NCBI RefSeq assembly: GCF_028368935.1
Contig: NZ_JAQNDK010000005.1
Coordinates: 1,304,501 to 1,368,500, forward strand
Direction of reading: 5' to 3'
Source of the DNA: Sorangium aterium
GTDB taxonomy: Bacteria > Myxococcota_A > Polyangia > Polyangiales > Polyangiaceae
Length of the DNA stretch: 64,000 bases
Shown piece by piece: positions 35,422 to 44,520 of the stretch (position 1 is its first letter; the number at the start of each line of letters is the position of its first letter). Position numbers and translations under genes: made by a program. The notes under the pieces were generated by a model. That model saw only the letters and a list, made by a program, of their open reading frames with translations. It was not told the DNA's origin and did no database searches.

Positions 35422-36536
35422 CCGCCCCTGTTCCCTTCTTCGATCGAGCCCGCGGAGATCTCGCCCTGCAGGACGAGCTCTCCGCCGTGTTCCAGTCCGT
35501 CCTCCGGAGCGGCCACTACATCCTCGGTCCGGAGGTCGAGGCCTTCGAGTCGGAGTGCGCCGCGTACCTCGGCGTCCGGCACGCGATCGGCGTCTCTTCC
35601 GGCACCGACGCGCTGCTCGTCGCGCTGATGGCGCTCGGCGTCGGCGCGGGCGACGAGGTCGTGTGCCCCGCATACACGTTCTTCGCGACCGCGGGCGCCA
35701 TCCACCGCTCCGGCGCCACGCCGGTCTTCGCGGACGTGCTCCCTGGCTCGTTGAACATCGACCCCGCCTCGACGGCGCGCGCCCTGACGGAGCGCACCCG
35801 GGCGATCCTCGCCGTCCACCTCTTCGGCGACTGCGCGCCCATGGATGAGCTCCTCGCGATCGCGGGCGGCCGTGGCCTGCCGGTCATCGAGGACGCGGCC
35901 CAGGCGTTCGGCGCCGAGCGCGGCGGCCGCCGCGCGGGGGCGCTCGGGCTCATGGGGTGCTTCTCGTTCTTCCCGACCAAGAACCTCGGCGGTTTCGGCG
36001 ATGGCGGGCTCGCGACCACCGACGACGACAAGCTCGCGGAGCGCGTCCGGACGCTCAGGGCGCAGGGCGCTCGGAGGAAGCACCATCACACCCGTATCGG
36101 CGGCAACTTCCGGCTCGACGCGCTCCAGGCGGCGCTCCTCCGCCGCAAGCTCCCGCGGCTCGGCGCGCTCCTCGAGCGGCGGCGCGAGCACGCCGCGCGG
36201 TATGCCGCGCTGCTCGGCGGGCGAGATCTGCCGCTGACGCTGCCGGACGCCGGCGCTGCGGGGCATACGTTCAATCAGTATGTCATTCGCCTGAAGGATG
36301 CCTCTCTGCGCGATCCGCTGCGGAGCTCGCTTGCGGAGCAGGGCATCGGCACCGAGATTTATTATCCCGCGCCGCTCCACCTCCAGCCTTGCTTCGCGCA
36401 GCTTGGCCCGCCGGAGGGCTCCCTTCCGGTCGCGGAGGCGGCGGCGCGCGACACGCTCGCGCTCCCCATCTTTCCCGAGCTCACAGGCGACGAAGTCACC
36501 CGCGTGGCGGCCGCCATCGCTTCATTTTTCGGTTGA
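35418..36536 (+). CDS. DegT/DnrJ/EryC1/StrS sugar aminotransferase (WbpE-like)
   Basis: A 372-residue PLP enzyme. Family motifs: GVSSGTDALLVALMA, VVCPAYTFFATAGAI, the VIEDAAQAFGAE segment, and the PLP lysine in FSFFPTKNLGGFGDGG near residue 195. HHTRIGGNFRLDALQAALL follows. It would aminate a 3- or 4-keto nucleotide sugar, with the coupled WbpD-like enzyme acetylating the product. The dehydrogenase or oxidase that would make the keto sugar is not in this window. The ATG overlaps the previous stop. Confidence 0.92.
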   Translation: MTAPVPFFDRARGDLALQDELSAVFQSVLRSGHYILGPEVEAFESECAAYLGVRHAIGVSSGTDALLVALMALGVGAGDEVVCPAYTFFATAGAIHRSGATPVFADVLPGSLNIDPASTARALTERTRAILAVHLFGDCAPMDELLAIAGGRGLPVIEDAAQAFGAERGGRRAGALGLMGCFSFFPTKNLGGFGDGGLATTDDDKLAERVRTLRAQGARRKHHHTRIGGNFRLDALQAALLRRKLPRLGALLERRREHAARYAALLGGRDLPLTLPDAGAAGHTFNQYVIRLKDASLRDPLRSSLAEQGIGTEIYYPAPLHLQPCFAQLGPPEGSLPVAEAAARDTLALPIFPELTGDEVTRVAAAIASFFG

Positions 36537-36709
36537 ACCAGACGCTTCGGCGCAGCGGCGTCAAGGCGCCGCGTCGGTGACCCTCCGCGCGCCGGGCCGC
36601 GCTGGGCGCTGGCGGTGGACGGCGGCGCGGGCAAACCGGGAATCTCGCTGGGGCGGTCCTGCCCACGGGGAAGGGCCGCGCGACCCTGCCTGTGCTAGAC
36701 GTGCGCGCC

Positions 36710-37801
36710 ATGAGCGTCGAGGTTGGCATCGTCGGACTGCCCAACGTGGGCAAGAGCACCCTGTTCAACGCGCTGACGGCCGCCAAGGCCGAGGCGCAGA
36801 ATTACCCCTTCTGCACGATCGAGCCCAACGTCGGCGCCGTCCCTGTCCCTGACGACCGGCTCACGACGCTCGCGAAGTTCATCAAGACCGAGAAGATCAT
36901 CCCCGCCATGGTGCAGGTGGTCGACATCGCCGGGCTCGTGCGCGGCGCGAGCACGGGCGAGGGGCTCGGGAACAAATTCCTGAGTCATATCCGTGAGGTA
37001 GATGCCATCCTCCACGTGGTCCGCTGCTTCACGCTCGCGGACGTCGTGCACGTCGACGGCGGGGTCGACCCGCTCCGCGACATCGACACGATCGAGACGG
37101 AGCTGATGCTGGCCGACCTCGGCTCCCTCGAGGGGATGCTGGAGCGCACGCGGAAGCAGGCCAAGGGCGACAAGGAGCTCCTCCCGAAGATCGCGCTCAT
37201 GGAGAAGTGCCTCGAGGCGCTCCAGGCCGGAAAGCCCGTCCGCGGGCTCTCCTTCGACGACGAGCAGCGGAAGGTCGTGAAGACGTTCGGCCTCATCACG
37301 GCGAAGAAGGTCCTCTACGTGGCGAACGTCGACGAGTCCGACGTCTCCGGCACGGGCCCGCTCGCGACGAAGGTGCGCGAGCGCGCCGCCTCCGAGGGCA
37401 GCGGCGTCGTGCCGGTCTGCAGCAAGCTCGAGGCGGAGCTGAACGAGCTCGCGCCCGACGAGCGCAAGGAGATGCTCGAGAGCCTCGGCATGAAGGAGCC
37501 GGCGCTCTCGACGCTCGCGCGCGAGGCCTACCGGCTGCTCGGCCTCCAGAGCTACTACACGGCCGGTCCCAAGGAGATCCGCGCCTGGACGATCCCGATC
37601 GGGTGTACGGCGCCGCAGGCCGCGGGGGTCATCCACAGCGATTTCGAGAAGGGCTTCATCCGGGCGGAGGTCTACAGGGTGGACGACCTCGTCGAGCACA
37701 GGACCGAGGCCGCCATCCGCGCCGCCGGCAAGCTGCGCGTCGAGGGCAAGACGTACGTCTTCCAGGACGCCGACGTCGCGCACTTCCTCTTCAACGTCTG
37801 A
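36710..37801 (+). CDS. ychF: Ribosome-binding ATPase YchF (OBG family)
   Basis: A 363-residue YchF/Ola1 P-loop protein. G1 is GLPNVGKST near residue 8, G3 is [11 protein letters not shown] near 66 and the non-canonical NxxE region is VANVDESD near 206. The C-terminal TGS-like domain with [24 protein letters not shown] is intact. YchF hydrolyses ATP and associates with the ribosome. ATG 36710 aligns with the family's start; a GTG six codons earlier is rejected. It is probably monocistronic. Confidence 0.95.
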   Translation: MSVEVGIVGLPNVGKSTLFNALTAAKAEAQNYPFCTIEPNVGAVPVPDDRLTTLAKFIKTEKIIPAMVQVVDIAGLVRGASTGEGLGNKFLSHIREVDAILHVVRCFTLADVVHVDGGVDPLRDIDTIETELMLADLGSLEGMLERTRKQAKGDKELLPKIALMEKCLEALQAGKPVRGLSFDDEQRKVVKTFGLITAKKVLYVANVDESDVSGTGPLATKVRERAASEGSGVVPVCSKLEAELNELAPDERKEMLESLGMKEPALSTLAREAYRLLGLQSYYTAGPKEIRAWTIPIGCTAPQAAGVIHSDFEKGFIRAEVYRVDDLVEHRTEAAIRAAGKLRVEGKTYVFQDADVAHFLFNV

Positions 37802-37978
37802 CCGTCCGCCCCACGAGCGCGCCCGCTGCCGTCGGGCTCCGCGAGCGCGCTCGGTGCGCCCCTGCTGCGCGGGCGGCGCGGCACCGCCGTTGCTCCTCCG
37901 GCGTTCGCGCAGGCGCGGTGTGCCGGCCACGACCGCCGGCCCTCCGCGGACTCGCGCTTCTCGGACGGAGGCAGGACG

Positions 37979-38383
37979 GTGCCCAGGGCGAGCGTCGGCG
38001 CGTGGCGTGTGCTGGTTCTCCTTGCCTCGTCGGGGAGCGCCGTAGCGGGCTGCGTCGCGGCTCCCACCGACGTCCCGCCCGAGGAGGCGGGCGCCCCGGA
38101 TCCGGGCGTCGGCGCGGAGCGGGCGCCTGTTCCGCCCGCTCCGTGCGATCTGCCGCGCGGGTTCTCGGAGGGCGCGCCGCCCCGCTTTCCTGCGGCGCCC
38201 GCGCCGGCCATCGGCCACAGCCTCTCCGCGGAGCCCGGCGACGACGTCTTCGGCCGTTTCCTGCGATCCACCGTCGTCTTCTGCGGGCCCGACGAAGAGC
38301 CCTATTTCCTCCACTACCGCTTTTACCTCACTGGCCCGTTCTCGGGCCGCTGGCTGCGCCCGCCGCTGGCCCAGCCGCTCTGA
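37979..38383 (+). CDS. Small putative lipoprotein
   Basis: A 134-residue protein starting at GTG 37979. A hydrophobic signal sequence ends in the lipobox SAVAGC near residue 25, followed by a Pro/Glu/Ala-rich linker. An ordered C-terminal half has a conserved-looking FCGPDEEPYFLHYRFYL stretch. No family recognised. It follows ychF by 177 bp and has no obvious partner. Confidence 0.55.
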   Translation: MPRASVGAWRVLVLLASSGSAVAGCVAAPTDVPPEEAGAPDPGVGAERAPVPPAPCDLPRGFSEGAPPRFPAAPAPAIGHSLSAEPGDDVFGRFLRSTVVFCGPDEEPYFLHYRFYLTGPFSGRWLRPPLAQPL

Positions 38384-38540
38384 CCGCGCCTCGCTGCCCA
38401 GCCCGCCTGGCGGCCGTCGCCGTTCGTCGGCGTTCGTCCCCGTCCTGTGGCCGATGGCCGCGGCGCCCCGTCCGGTTTTTTGACCCCCTGGATCCGCTCG
38501 GCTACCTCCTTCGCCCTTCACGAGACGAAAGGACGATCAT

Positions 38541-39179
38541 TTGGGCGCACTCAAAGGATCCATCTCATTCTCGAAGTTCTATGTCCGCGGCGAGCTCACC
38601 GAGGGGTTCCGCGACAGGTTCGTCGAGCGAATCCAGCTCCGCGCGTTCCGGCCGCTCACGGTCGAGGAGGACGCGGAGCAGCGCGCCGGGTGGTGCTCCA
38701 TCGAGAATCCGCTCGACTGCGAGCTCGATCACGGCAAGATCTTCTTCAACTCGTACATCAACCTCGGCCTCAGGACCGATCGCTGGCAGGTGCCCTCGGC
38801 GCTCTTCAAGGCGCATTTCGCCGAGGCGGAGCGGGAGCACCTCGCCAAGCGCGGGCGCGAAAAGCTCGGGCGGCGCGAGAAGGAGGAGCTCCGGGCCGTC
38901 GTGTCGAGGAAGCTCCGCGCGCAGCTCATGCCGGTGATGAAGGTCGTGGATCTGTCCTGGAACCTGGAGGCCGGCGTCGTCCGGTTCTGGAACCAGTCGC
39001 CGCGCGCGCACGAGGGGCTCTCGGAGCTCTTCGAGGAGACCTTCGAGCTCGATCTCGTGCCGGAGAGCCCGTACACGGCCGCCCGTGAGCTCGGCTTGAC
39101 GGCCGAGCAGCTGGCCGCGTTCGAGCTGCTCAAGCCCACGGTCTTCCACGCTGAATCGACCCTTGGAGGTGCGCTGTGA
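38541..39179 (+). CDS. RdgC-like protein, N-terminal half
   Basis: A 212-residue cytosolic protein beginning at TTG 38541 behind AAAGGACG. Its layout resembles the first two thirds of RdgC, a ring-shaped DNA-binding protein that restrains RecA: a GWCSIENP-like strand, an inserted basic helix rich in Lys/Arg/Glu (KRGREKLGRREKEEL near 105) and a VVDLSWNLEAGVVRFW segment matching RdgC's internal beta motif. The similarity is by pattern only. The stop overlaps the next start (GTGA), and the next protein matches the remainder of RdgC. RdgC in Proteobacteria is normally one protein of about 300 residues. Confidence 0.68.
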   Translation: MGALKGSISFSKFYVRGELTEGFRDRFVERIQLRAFRPLTVEEDAEQRAGWCSIENPLDCELDHGKIFFNSYINLGLRTDRWQVPSALFKAHFAEAEREHLAKRGREKLGRREKEELRAVVSRKLRAQLMPVMKVVDLSWNLEAGVVRFWNQSPRAHEGLSELFEETFELDLVPESPYTAARELGLTAEQLAAFELLKPTVFHAESTLGGAL

Positions 39180-39802
39180 GCCTCGCTGAGCTGATCGAGC
39201 AGCGCCGGTTCGTCGGCCGCGAATTCCTCGTCTGGCTCTGGTTCGAGAGCGAGCTCTTCGAGGGCCGCTTCTCCCTGGACGCCCTCGGCGTCTGCGAGCT
39301 CTGGCTCGAGGGGCAGATCACCCTCGTCCAGGAGAAGGAGCAGAGCCGGCTCAAGGGCGCGGCGCCGAGCAGCGCCCCCGAGGCCCACGAGGCGCTGCGC
39401 CAGGGCAAGCTCCCGTCGCACGCGCGCGTCCGCGTCACGCGCGGAGAGCTCGAGTACGCCTTCCTGTTCAACGCCGACGCGTTCTCGCTCTCGGGCGTGA
39501 AGATCCCGAGCGTCGTCAAGGACGCCGTGGACGAGCAGTTCTACGAGCGCATGTACCTCATCGAGGAGCTCGAGACGCTCTTCACCGCGCTCTACGGCGA
39601 GTTCCTCGCGCTTCGCCTCGGGGCCGCCTGGGAGTCCGGGGTGGCGCCGTTCATCCGCACCTGGGTCCGGGGCGAGCCGGTCGACACGGCCGCGTACCAG
39701 AAGCTCCGGGGCAAGCTCGCGCCCGTCCGCGGCGCGGCGAGGTCGAGGACGACCCCGCCGCCAGCGGAGAGGCCCGAGCGCGCGGCGCGCGTGGTCGCCT
39801 GA
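39176..39802 (+). CDS. RdgC-like protein, C-terminal half
   Basis: A 208-residue protein coupled to the previous gene by a GTGA overlap. It has SSAPEAHEALRQGKLPSHARV followed by a beta strand and an ERMYLIEELETLFTALYGEFLALRLG helix; this order matches the C-terminal part of RdgC (a conserved GK-x-beta strand then an acidic helix). The last 45 residues are Arg/Pro/Ala-rich and disordered. Together the two genes give about 420 residues, longer than typical RdgC. No frameshift signature is visible at the junction, so this seems to be a genuine two-subunit arrangement. Function is inferred only. Confidence 0.65.
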   Translation: MSLAELIEQRRFVGREFLVWLWFESELFEGRFSLDALGVCELWLEGQITLVQEKEQSRLKGAAPSSAPEAHEALRQGKLPSHARVRVTRGELEYAFLFNADAFSLSGVKIPSVVKDAVDEQFYERMYLIEELETLFTALYGEFLALRLGAAWESGVAPFIRTWVRGEPVDTAAYQKLRGKLAPVRGAARSRTTPPPAERPERAARVVA

Positions 39803-39821
39803 CCTCGTCCTCGTCGGCGGT

Positions 39822-39850
39822 GCGCCGGCCGCGCCGCGCGGGGCCGGCGC
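39822..39850. terminator. Bidirectional hairpin between convergent genes
   Basis: A 9-bp perfect inverted repeat (GCGCCGGCC at 39822-39830, GGCCGGCGC at 39842-39850, 11-nt loop) lies in the 58-bp gap between the convergent RdgC-like and DUF4142 genes. No T tract flanks it, so it is only a probable terminator. Confidence 0.45.
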
Positions 39851-39860
39851 GCTCGCGCCG

Positions 39861-40415
39861 CTACTTCCCCTTCACCTTGCCGTGGACCTGCTTCGCCATC
39901 GCGAGGTGCTCCTGGAGCTGCGGCAGCGTCGAGGCGGCGAAGTGCTTCACGTCGGCGTCCTTCGCCTCCTTCGAGGCCTTCTCGAACTCCTCGATGTCGC
40001 GCTGGTGGTCATCGACCATCGCGCTCATGTAGTCCCTGTCGAACTCGGCCCCTGTCTTCTTGGACAGCTTGTCGACGTCCTCGCGGTGCTTCTGCGCGAG
40101 CTCCTGCGGCACGAGCGCGTCCTTGCGGTGCGCGAGCTCCGCGAGCCGCTTGTTGATCGCCGTGTGATCGTCGACCATCCGCTGCGCGAAGCGCTTCACT
40201 TCCGGGCTCGCGGTGCGCTGCTTCGCGAGCTGCCCGAGCCGCACCTCCAGGAGCCCTCCCTGACCAGCCTTCTCGACGAACTCCCGATCTGACTCGCTGA
40301 GCTTGGTTTGGTTGGCCTGGGCCTGCTGCCCTGTCGAGCCCTGCCCCTCTGCCGCAGCAGAGGCCGGCGCGGACGCCGCCGCCATCATGATGGTGAATAG
40401 AACAGGCTTGAGCAT
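39861..40415 (-). CDS. DUF4142 periplasmic protein
   Basis: A 184-residue protein with a signal peptide (residues 1-22) and a ferritin-like four-helix DUF4142 domain: SDREFVEKAGQGGLLEVRLGQ, RFAQRMVDDHTAINKRL and the second DRDYMSAMVDDHQRDIEEFE. The paired MVDDH motifs are typical. Family members are common in soil bacteria; metal binding has been proposed but not proven. The ATG complements 40413-40415 and a GGAGGGGA ribosome-binding site is 5 bp upstream. It appears monocistronic. Confidence 0.88.
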   Translation of the reverse strand: MLKPVLFTIMMAAASAPASAAAEGQGSTGQQAQANQTKLSESDREFVEKAGQGGLLEVRLGQLAKQRTASPEVKRFAQRMVDDHTAINKRLAELAHRKDALVPQELAQKHREDVDKLSKKTGAEFDRDYMSAMVDDHQRDIEEFEKASKEAKDADVKHFAASTLPQLQEHLAMAKQVHGKVKGK

Positions 40416-40683
40416 CTCAGTCCCCTCCTTGTCTCGGCCGCCTTCCGGCGGCCGTGCCGATCGCTCCATCGCCCCGGGACGGCCGGACTCCACTGCTCGG
40501 CGCCCCCGGGTCGATGCGCTCGCCGTATGTCGTGAGTCGCCGGCGCTCTGGCAAGGGGCAGCGAACATGGGGCGGTCCGCCGTCCACGCGCTCGGCTCGG
40601 CGCGGCAGGCCGCGCCCGGCGGAAGGGCAAAAGGCGCCCGAGAACTGGGCCCCGGCCGATCGCTCCATCTACGCTCGGCGCCT

Positions 40684-40959
40684 GTGGTCGGCGAGTTCTT
40701 CAAGCGCCTCACGAACGGCGTCGTATTCCTCCTCGCCGCCCTGACCTTCTTCCTCGTCCCGATCGGCAGGAAGACGGCCGCGCAGCACCTCGTCGCGATC
40801 GTCTCGACGCCGCCCGCCAGGGAGGCCGTCTCGGCCTTCGCCCACATCGCTCGGCGCATCGCCGTCGAGGCGCGCACGGAGCTGGACAAGCTCCGCCGCC
40901 CGCCGCCCGCGCAGCGCGAACCGAAGCCGACGACCACGAAGGTGAGCCCGCCGCCGTAG
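40684..40959 (+). CDS. Small single-pass membrane protein, unknown
   Basis: A 91-residue protein from GTG 40684. One transmembrane helix lies at residues 10-27 (NGVVFLLAALTFFLVPIG), followed by amphipathic helices and a Pro/Lys tail. No Shine-Dalgarno is evident and the frame extends upstream, so the start is uncertain. It converges with fdx. The ordered amino-acid pattern suggests a real gene; function unknown. Confidence 0.45.
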   Translation: MVGEFFKRLTNGVVFLLAALTFFLVPIGRKTAAQHLVAIVSTPPAREAVSAFAHIARRIAVEARTELDKLRRPPPAQREPKPTTTKVSPPP

Positions 40960-41000
40960 CCGTCCCTGCCGTCGTTGCGCGCTGATGGCGCTGGTCGGCC

Positions 41001-41026
41001 CGCGCCAAGGGCTCAGCCCTTGCGCG
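41001..41026. terminator. Hairpin covering the end of fdx
   Basis: CGCGC plus AAGGGC pair with GCCCTT plus GCGCG (41001-41012 with 41016-41026) around a TCA loop that is the complement of the fdx stop codon, with one bulged base. It can act on both strands between convergent genes. No T tract follows, so this is a moderate call. Confidence 0.45.
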
Positions 41027-41369
41027 GATCCTTCTCGTTCGGGTGCTCGTTGTAGAAAGCGTCGAGGCTCTCGCGGGAGATCTCCGCCTCGATATCGCCG
41101 TCTTTCAAGATCTTCGCCTGACAGCCGAGGCGGCTCGTCGACCGGACGTCGAAGGCCTTGTCGAGGATGTCCTCCTCGTCCTCCTCGGCCTCGCTGAGGA
41201 GCTCGCGCCCCTTCGTGACGTAGACGTGGCAGGTCGAGCACGCGCAGACGCCGCCGCACGCGTCGCCCTCGGGCGCGCCCACGGACTTCGACGCCTGGAG
41301 GACGGACGAGCCCACCGGGGCCTCGACCTCCCACGCGCGGCCGTGCGCCAGAAATCGGACCTTGGCCAT
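41013..41369 (-). CDS. fdx: ISC-type [2Fe-2S] ferredoxin
   Basis: A 118-residue adrenodoxin-type ferredoxin. Cluster ligands are visible as CGGVCACSTC (three Cys) near residues 38-47 and a fourth in LGCQAKI near 83. It gives electrons for Fe-S assembly on IscU. Its start overlaps the hscA stop by one base, and it is the last gene of the isc operon; iscX, which follows fdx in Enterobacteria, is absent. C-terminal LDAFYNEHPNEKDP is somewhat longer than usual. Confidence 0.95.
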   Translation of the reverse strand: MAKVRFLAHGRAWEVEAPVGSSVLQASKSVGAPEGDACGGVCACSTCHVYVTKGRELLSEAEEDEEDILDKAFDVRSTSRLGCQAKILKDGDIEAEISRESLDAFYNEHPNEKDPRKG

Positions 41370-43375
41370 CAGCTCCTCCTCGCCTCGACGCCGGCCTTCG
41401 CCGGGCCAGCGCCGCCCGCCTCGACCGGCGGGTGGCTCGCGTCGTCCCCGCCGTGCTCGGCCAGGTGCGCGTCCACGCCCTTCGCCGCGGCGACCTTCGC
41501 CTCGACGTCCTCGACCTGCTTGCCTGCGATCGCCCTGGCCACGGCGCGGTCCATCCGCCGACCAGCCCAGCCGTGCGTCGCCTCGTCGAGCGCCTCCGTG
41601 CGCGCCAGGATGAGCCCCGGCTTGTCCCCGCGGATCGCGGCGTCGAGGCCCTTCAGCGCGCCCTCGATCCCCTCGCGCTCGCCCGGCTCGAGCAGATCGG
41701 CGTCCGCGGCGAGCGCCTTGCGCGTCGCCATCGCCACGCGCTCGCCCTCGACCCGCGCCTCGACCAGCCGGCGCTTGAGGAGGTCTTCCTCGCCGTGGTC
41801 CAGCGCCGCGAGGAGCATGTCCTCGACCTCCTCATCGGTCAGCCCGTAGCTCGGCTTGACCTCGACCTTCTGCTCGACCCCCGTCGTCAGCTCGCGCGCT
41901 GTCACGCCGAGCAGGCCGTCGGCGTCCACGCGGAACGTCACCTCGAGCCGCGCCATGCCCGCGGGCATCGGCGGGATCCCCTTCAGCACGAAGCGCGCGA
42001 GCGAGCGGCAGTCGGCGGCGAGCTCCCGCTCGCCCTGCACGATGTGCAGATCGAACCCGGTCTGGTTGTCCGCGTACGTCGTGAAGACCTGCCGCGCCCC
42101 TGCCGGGATCGTCGTGTTCCTCGGCAGGATCTTCTCGGCGACGCCGCCCATCGTCTCGATGCCGAGCGACAGCGGCAGCACGTCGAGCAGGAGCACCTCG
42201 TCCGCGCGATCCATCGAGCCGGCCAGGATGTCGGCCTGGATGGCCGCGCCCAGCGCGACGACCTCCTCGGGATCGATGTCCTTGAGCGGCTCCTTGCCGA
42301 AGAGGCTCGCCACGTAGTCGCGCACGTGGGGCACGCGCGTCGCGCCGCCCACGAGGATCACGCCGTCGAGGTCCGCGGCCTGGACGCCCGCGTCGCGGAG
42401 CGCGCGGCGGCACGCGACGCCCGTGCGCTCCAGGAGCGGCGTGATGAGCGCGTTCAGCTCGTCGCGGGTCACGGTGACCAGCTTCGACGCCGGGCCGCCC
42501 GTCGCCTCGGCCGCCTGCACGGGCAGCTCGATCTCGATCTGCGTCGCGTCGGTCAGCGCGTGCTTGATGCTGCGGGCGGTGTCGAGCGCGAGCCGCACCA
42601 CCTCGGGCGTGCGCCGCGTCGCGCCCATCTCCTCGAGCAGCCGCTCTGCGAGCGCCCTGTCCATGTCGTCGCCGCCGAGCGAGCTGTCGCCCCCGGTGGA
42701 CTTCACCTGGAAGACCCCGTTGTCGAGCAGGAGCACGGTGACGTCGAACGTCCCGCCGCCGAGGTCGTACACGGCGAACAGGCCGTTTTGCTGCTTGTCG
42801 AGCCCGTAGGCGAGCGCCGCGGCGGTCGGCTCGTTGAGCAGGCGCAGCACCTCCAGCCCGGCCAGCCGGCCGGCGTCCTTGGTCGCCTGCCGCTGGGCGT
42901 CGTCGAAGTACGCCGGCACCGTGATCACAGCGCCGCCCACGGAGCGGAGCTCGCGCTCCGCCGAGGTGCGGAGCTCTTTCAAGATCTCCGCCGACACCTC
43001 GACGGGCGTCACGACCGCGTCCCGCACCTTGAAGCGCACGCTCTTCGCGTCCTCGGGGCCCTTCGGCTCCGCGAACTCGTACGGCCCGAGCCGCCGCGTC
43101 TCCGGATCGTTCGCGCCGCGGCCCATGAAGCGCTTCACGCTGACGATGGTCTCGCGGGGGTAGCTCTGCGCGAGCCGCCGCGCGCTGTCGCCCACGACCG
43201 CGTGCCCGCGCTCGTCGTAGTGCACGACCGACGGAACGAGCCGCTCTCCGTTGCAGTCGTCGATGACCACCGGGCGGCCGTCGCGCACGCGAGCGACGAG
43301 CGAGTTCGTCGTCCCGAGATCGATGCCGATCGGGCTGGGCCTTGCTTTGGGGTCGAAAATTTCGAGGAGGGTCAT
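41369..43375 (-). CDS. hscA: Fe-S assembly chaperone HscA (Hsp70 family)
   Basis: A 668-residue Hsp70 specialised for IscU. The ATPase domain begins [13 protein letters not shown], with [14 protein letters not shown] near 205 and [11 protein letters not shown] near 340. The substrate-binding domain starts near residue 390. In the family it binds the LPPVK motif of IscU, which is present here. About 30 residues longer than usual because of a Gly/Ala-rich tail. Its ATG overlaps the hscB stop (ATGA) and it ends one base into fdx, so translation is coupled on both sides. Confidence 0.96.
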   Translation of the reverse strand: MTLLEIFDPKARPSPIGIDLGTTNSLVARVRDGRPVVIDDCNGERLVPSVVHYDERGHAVVGDSARRLAQSYPRETIVSVKRFMGRGANDPETRRLGPYEFAEPKGPEDAKSVRFKVRDAVVTPVEVSAEILKELRTSAERELRSVGGAVITVPAYFDDAQRQATKDAGRLAGLEVLRLLNEPTAAALAYGLDKQQNGLFAVYDLGGGTFDVTVLLLDNGVFQVKSTGGDSSLGGDDMDRALAERLLEEMGATRRTPEVVRLALDTARSIKHALTDATQIEIELPVQAAEATGGPASKLVTVTRDELNALITPLLERTGVACRRALRDAGVQAADLDGVILVGGATRVPHVRDYVASLFGKEPLKDIDPEEVVALGAAIQADILAGSMDRADEVLLLDVLPLSLGIETMGGVAEKILPRNTTIPAGARQVFTTYADNQTGFDLHIVQGERELAADCRSLARFVLKGIPPMPAGMARLEVTFRVDADGLLGVTARELTTGVEQKVEVKPSYGLTDEEVEDMLLAALDHGEEDLLKRRLVEARVEGERVAMATRKALAADADLLEPGEREGIEGALKGLDAAIRGDKPGLILARTEALDEATHGWAGRRMDRAVARAIAGKQVEDVEAKVAAAKGVDAHLAEHGGDDASHPPVEAGGAGPAKAGVEARRS

Positions 43376-43908
43376 TTCAAATCTGCGAGCTCTTCTTCGA
43401 TGGCGCTCACTTCGTCGAGGAACCGCCGGATGTAGCGGAGCTCGCTGAGCAACGCGAGCACGCCCTTCAGCTGCTCCGGATCATTCCCTGCGGCGGCGAA
43501 GGCGCCCTGGATCGCCGTGAGGGTCGCCTGCTCGCGCGCGAGCATCGCCTCGCCGAGCCGCGCGATTCGCGCGGGATCGCGCCCCTTCGCCGCCTCGGCG
43601 AGCTCTTCGCGCGACTCCATCATCTCCATGAGCAGGGCAGGGGAGGCCTTCTGCTCGCCCTCCTCGCCCCGCGCGACCCCGGCTCGCTGGAGCAGCGCCT
43701 CGGCCCGGCGGATCGGATCCTTGAGGACGCGCAGGGCGTCGTTCGCCTCGATCGCGCGGCCGAGCGCGAGCCGGCGCTCGGCCGCGGGGGCGCCCGCGTA
43801 GCGATCGGGGTGGAGCGCGCGGGAGAGGTCGCGGTGGCGCTGCTCCAGCGTGCGCAGGTCGAGGTCGAAGCGCGGCTCGACGCCCAGGGTATCGAAGGGA
43901 TCGGTCAT
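43372..43908 (-). CDS. hscB: Fe-S assembly co-chaperone HscB (J-domain)
   Basis: A 178-residue protein with an N-terminal J domain ([17 protein letters not shown] near residues 33-35) and a C-terminal helical domain that in the family binds IscU. It stimulates HscA ATPase. The stop overlaps the hscA start. It lies 56 bp after iscA on the same strand. Confidence 0.95.
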   Translation of the reverse strand: MTDPFDTLGVEPRFDLDLRTLEQRHRDLSRALHPDRYAGAPAAERRLALGRAIEANDALRVLKDPIRRAEALLQRAGVARGEEGEQKASPALLMEMMESREELAEAAKGRDPARIARLGEAMLAREQATLTAIQGAFAAAGNDPEQLKGVLALLSELRYIRRFLDEVSAIEEELADLK

Positions 43909-43964
43909 GGCGTGCTCTGGGGGAGGCGCCTCGGCGAGCTCTCGCGCGCGCTCCCTGCGGCGGC

Positions 43965-44447
43965 TCAGGCCACCGTGAACGAGTGCCCGCAGCCGCAGCG
44001 CGTCGCCTCGTGCGGGTTCTTGAACTTGAAGCCCTGGAACATGAGCGTCTTCTCCCAGTCGAGCACCGAGCCGCCCAGGTAGAGGATGCTCTTCTTGTCG
44101 CAGAAGACGCGCACGGTCGCCTTGTCCGGCTCGGCGAACTCCAGGACGAGGTCGCCGGACCGGGGCGGCTTGTCCTCGAACTCGATGACGTAGGAGAACC
44201 CGGAGCAGCCGCCGCCGCGGATCCCGACCCGGATGGCGCCCTCGGGCGTGCCGCGCTTGGCGAGCTGCGCCCGGATGGCCTGCACCGCGGCGTCGCTGAC
44301 CGAGAGCGTCCGCTTCGACTTCGCCTCCGCCTCGCCCGAGGCCCCGTCGCCGCGCGCGGGCGCGGCGTCCGCGGTCGCGGTCGCGGTCGGCGCGGCGTGC
44401 GGCCCGGTGTCCGCCGCCTTGGTCGTGGTCTGCTCACTGCTCTGCAT
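43965..44447 (-). CDS. iscA: A-type iron-sulfur carrier IscA
   Basis: A 160-residue A-type carrier. The conserved core (about 50-160) contains GGGCSGFSYVIEF and the C-terminal TRCGCGHSF that supplies the Cys ligands. The first 47 residues are an Ala/Thr/Glu-rich extension not seen in most IscA proteins; translation might instead start near residue 45. A hexanucleotide repeat lies just upstream of the start. It transfers clusters to targets or stores iron. Confidence 0.93.
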   Translation of the reverse strand: MQSSEQTTTKAADTGPHAAPTATATADAAPARGDGASGEAEAKSKRTLSVSDAAVQAIRAQLAKRGTPEGAIRVGIRGGGCSGFSYVIEFEDKPPRSGDLVLEFAEPDKATVRVFCDKKSILYLGGSVLDWEKTLMFQGFKFKNPHEATRCGCGHSFTVA

Positions 44448-44460
44448 GCGTCGTTCCTTC

Positions 44461-44484
44461 TCCGGTTCCGGTTCCGGTTCCGGT
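44461..44484. repeat. Hexanucleotide tandem repeat (TCCGGT)4
   Basis: Four perfect copies of TCCGGT lie in the 73-bp gap between iscU and iscA, 14 bp upstream of the iscA start on the minus strand. Such short repeats can vary in copy number and would alter spacing upstream of the ribosome-binding site. Confidence 0.7.
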
Positions 44485-44520
44485 GCTGTGGGCCGCCTCC
44501 GCCCCGAAGCCCCGGCGCTG

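Noticed and set aside
37207-38937. Plus-strand frame of 576 codons spanning ychF, the lipoprotein and the RdgC-like gene
   Set aside because: It is out of frame with all three supported genes and its Arg-rich product has no domain.
38541-39802. The RdgC-like pair as one gene broken by a frameshift
   Set aside because: The junction is a clean GTGA start-stop overlap like other coupled genes here, and both halves have sensible termini; a sequencing error cannot be fully excluded.
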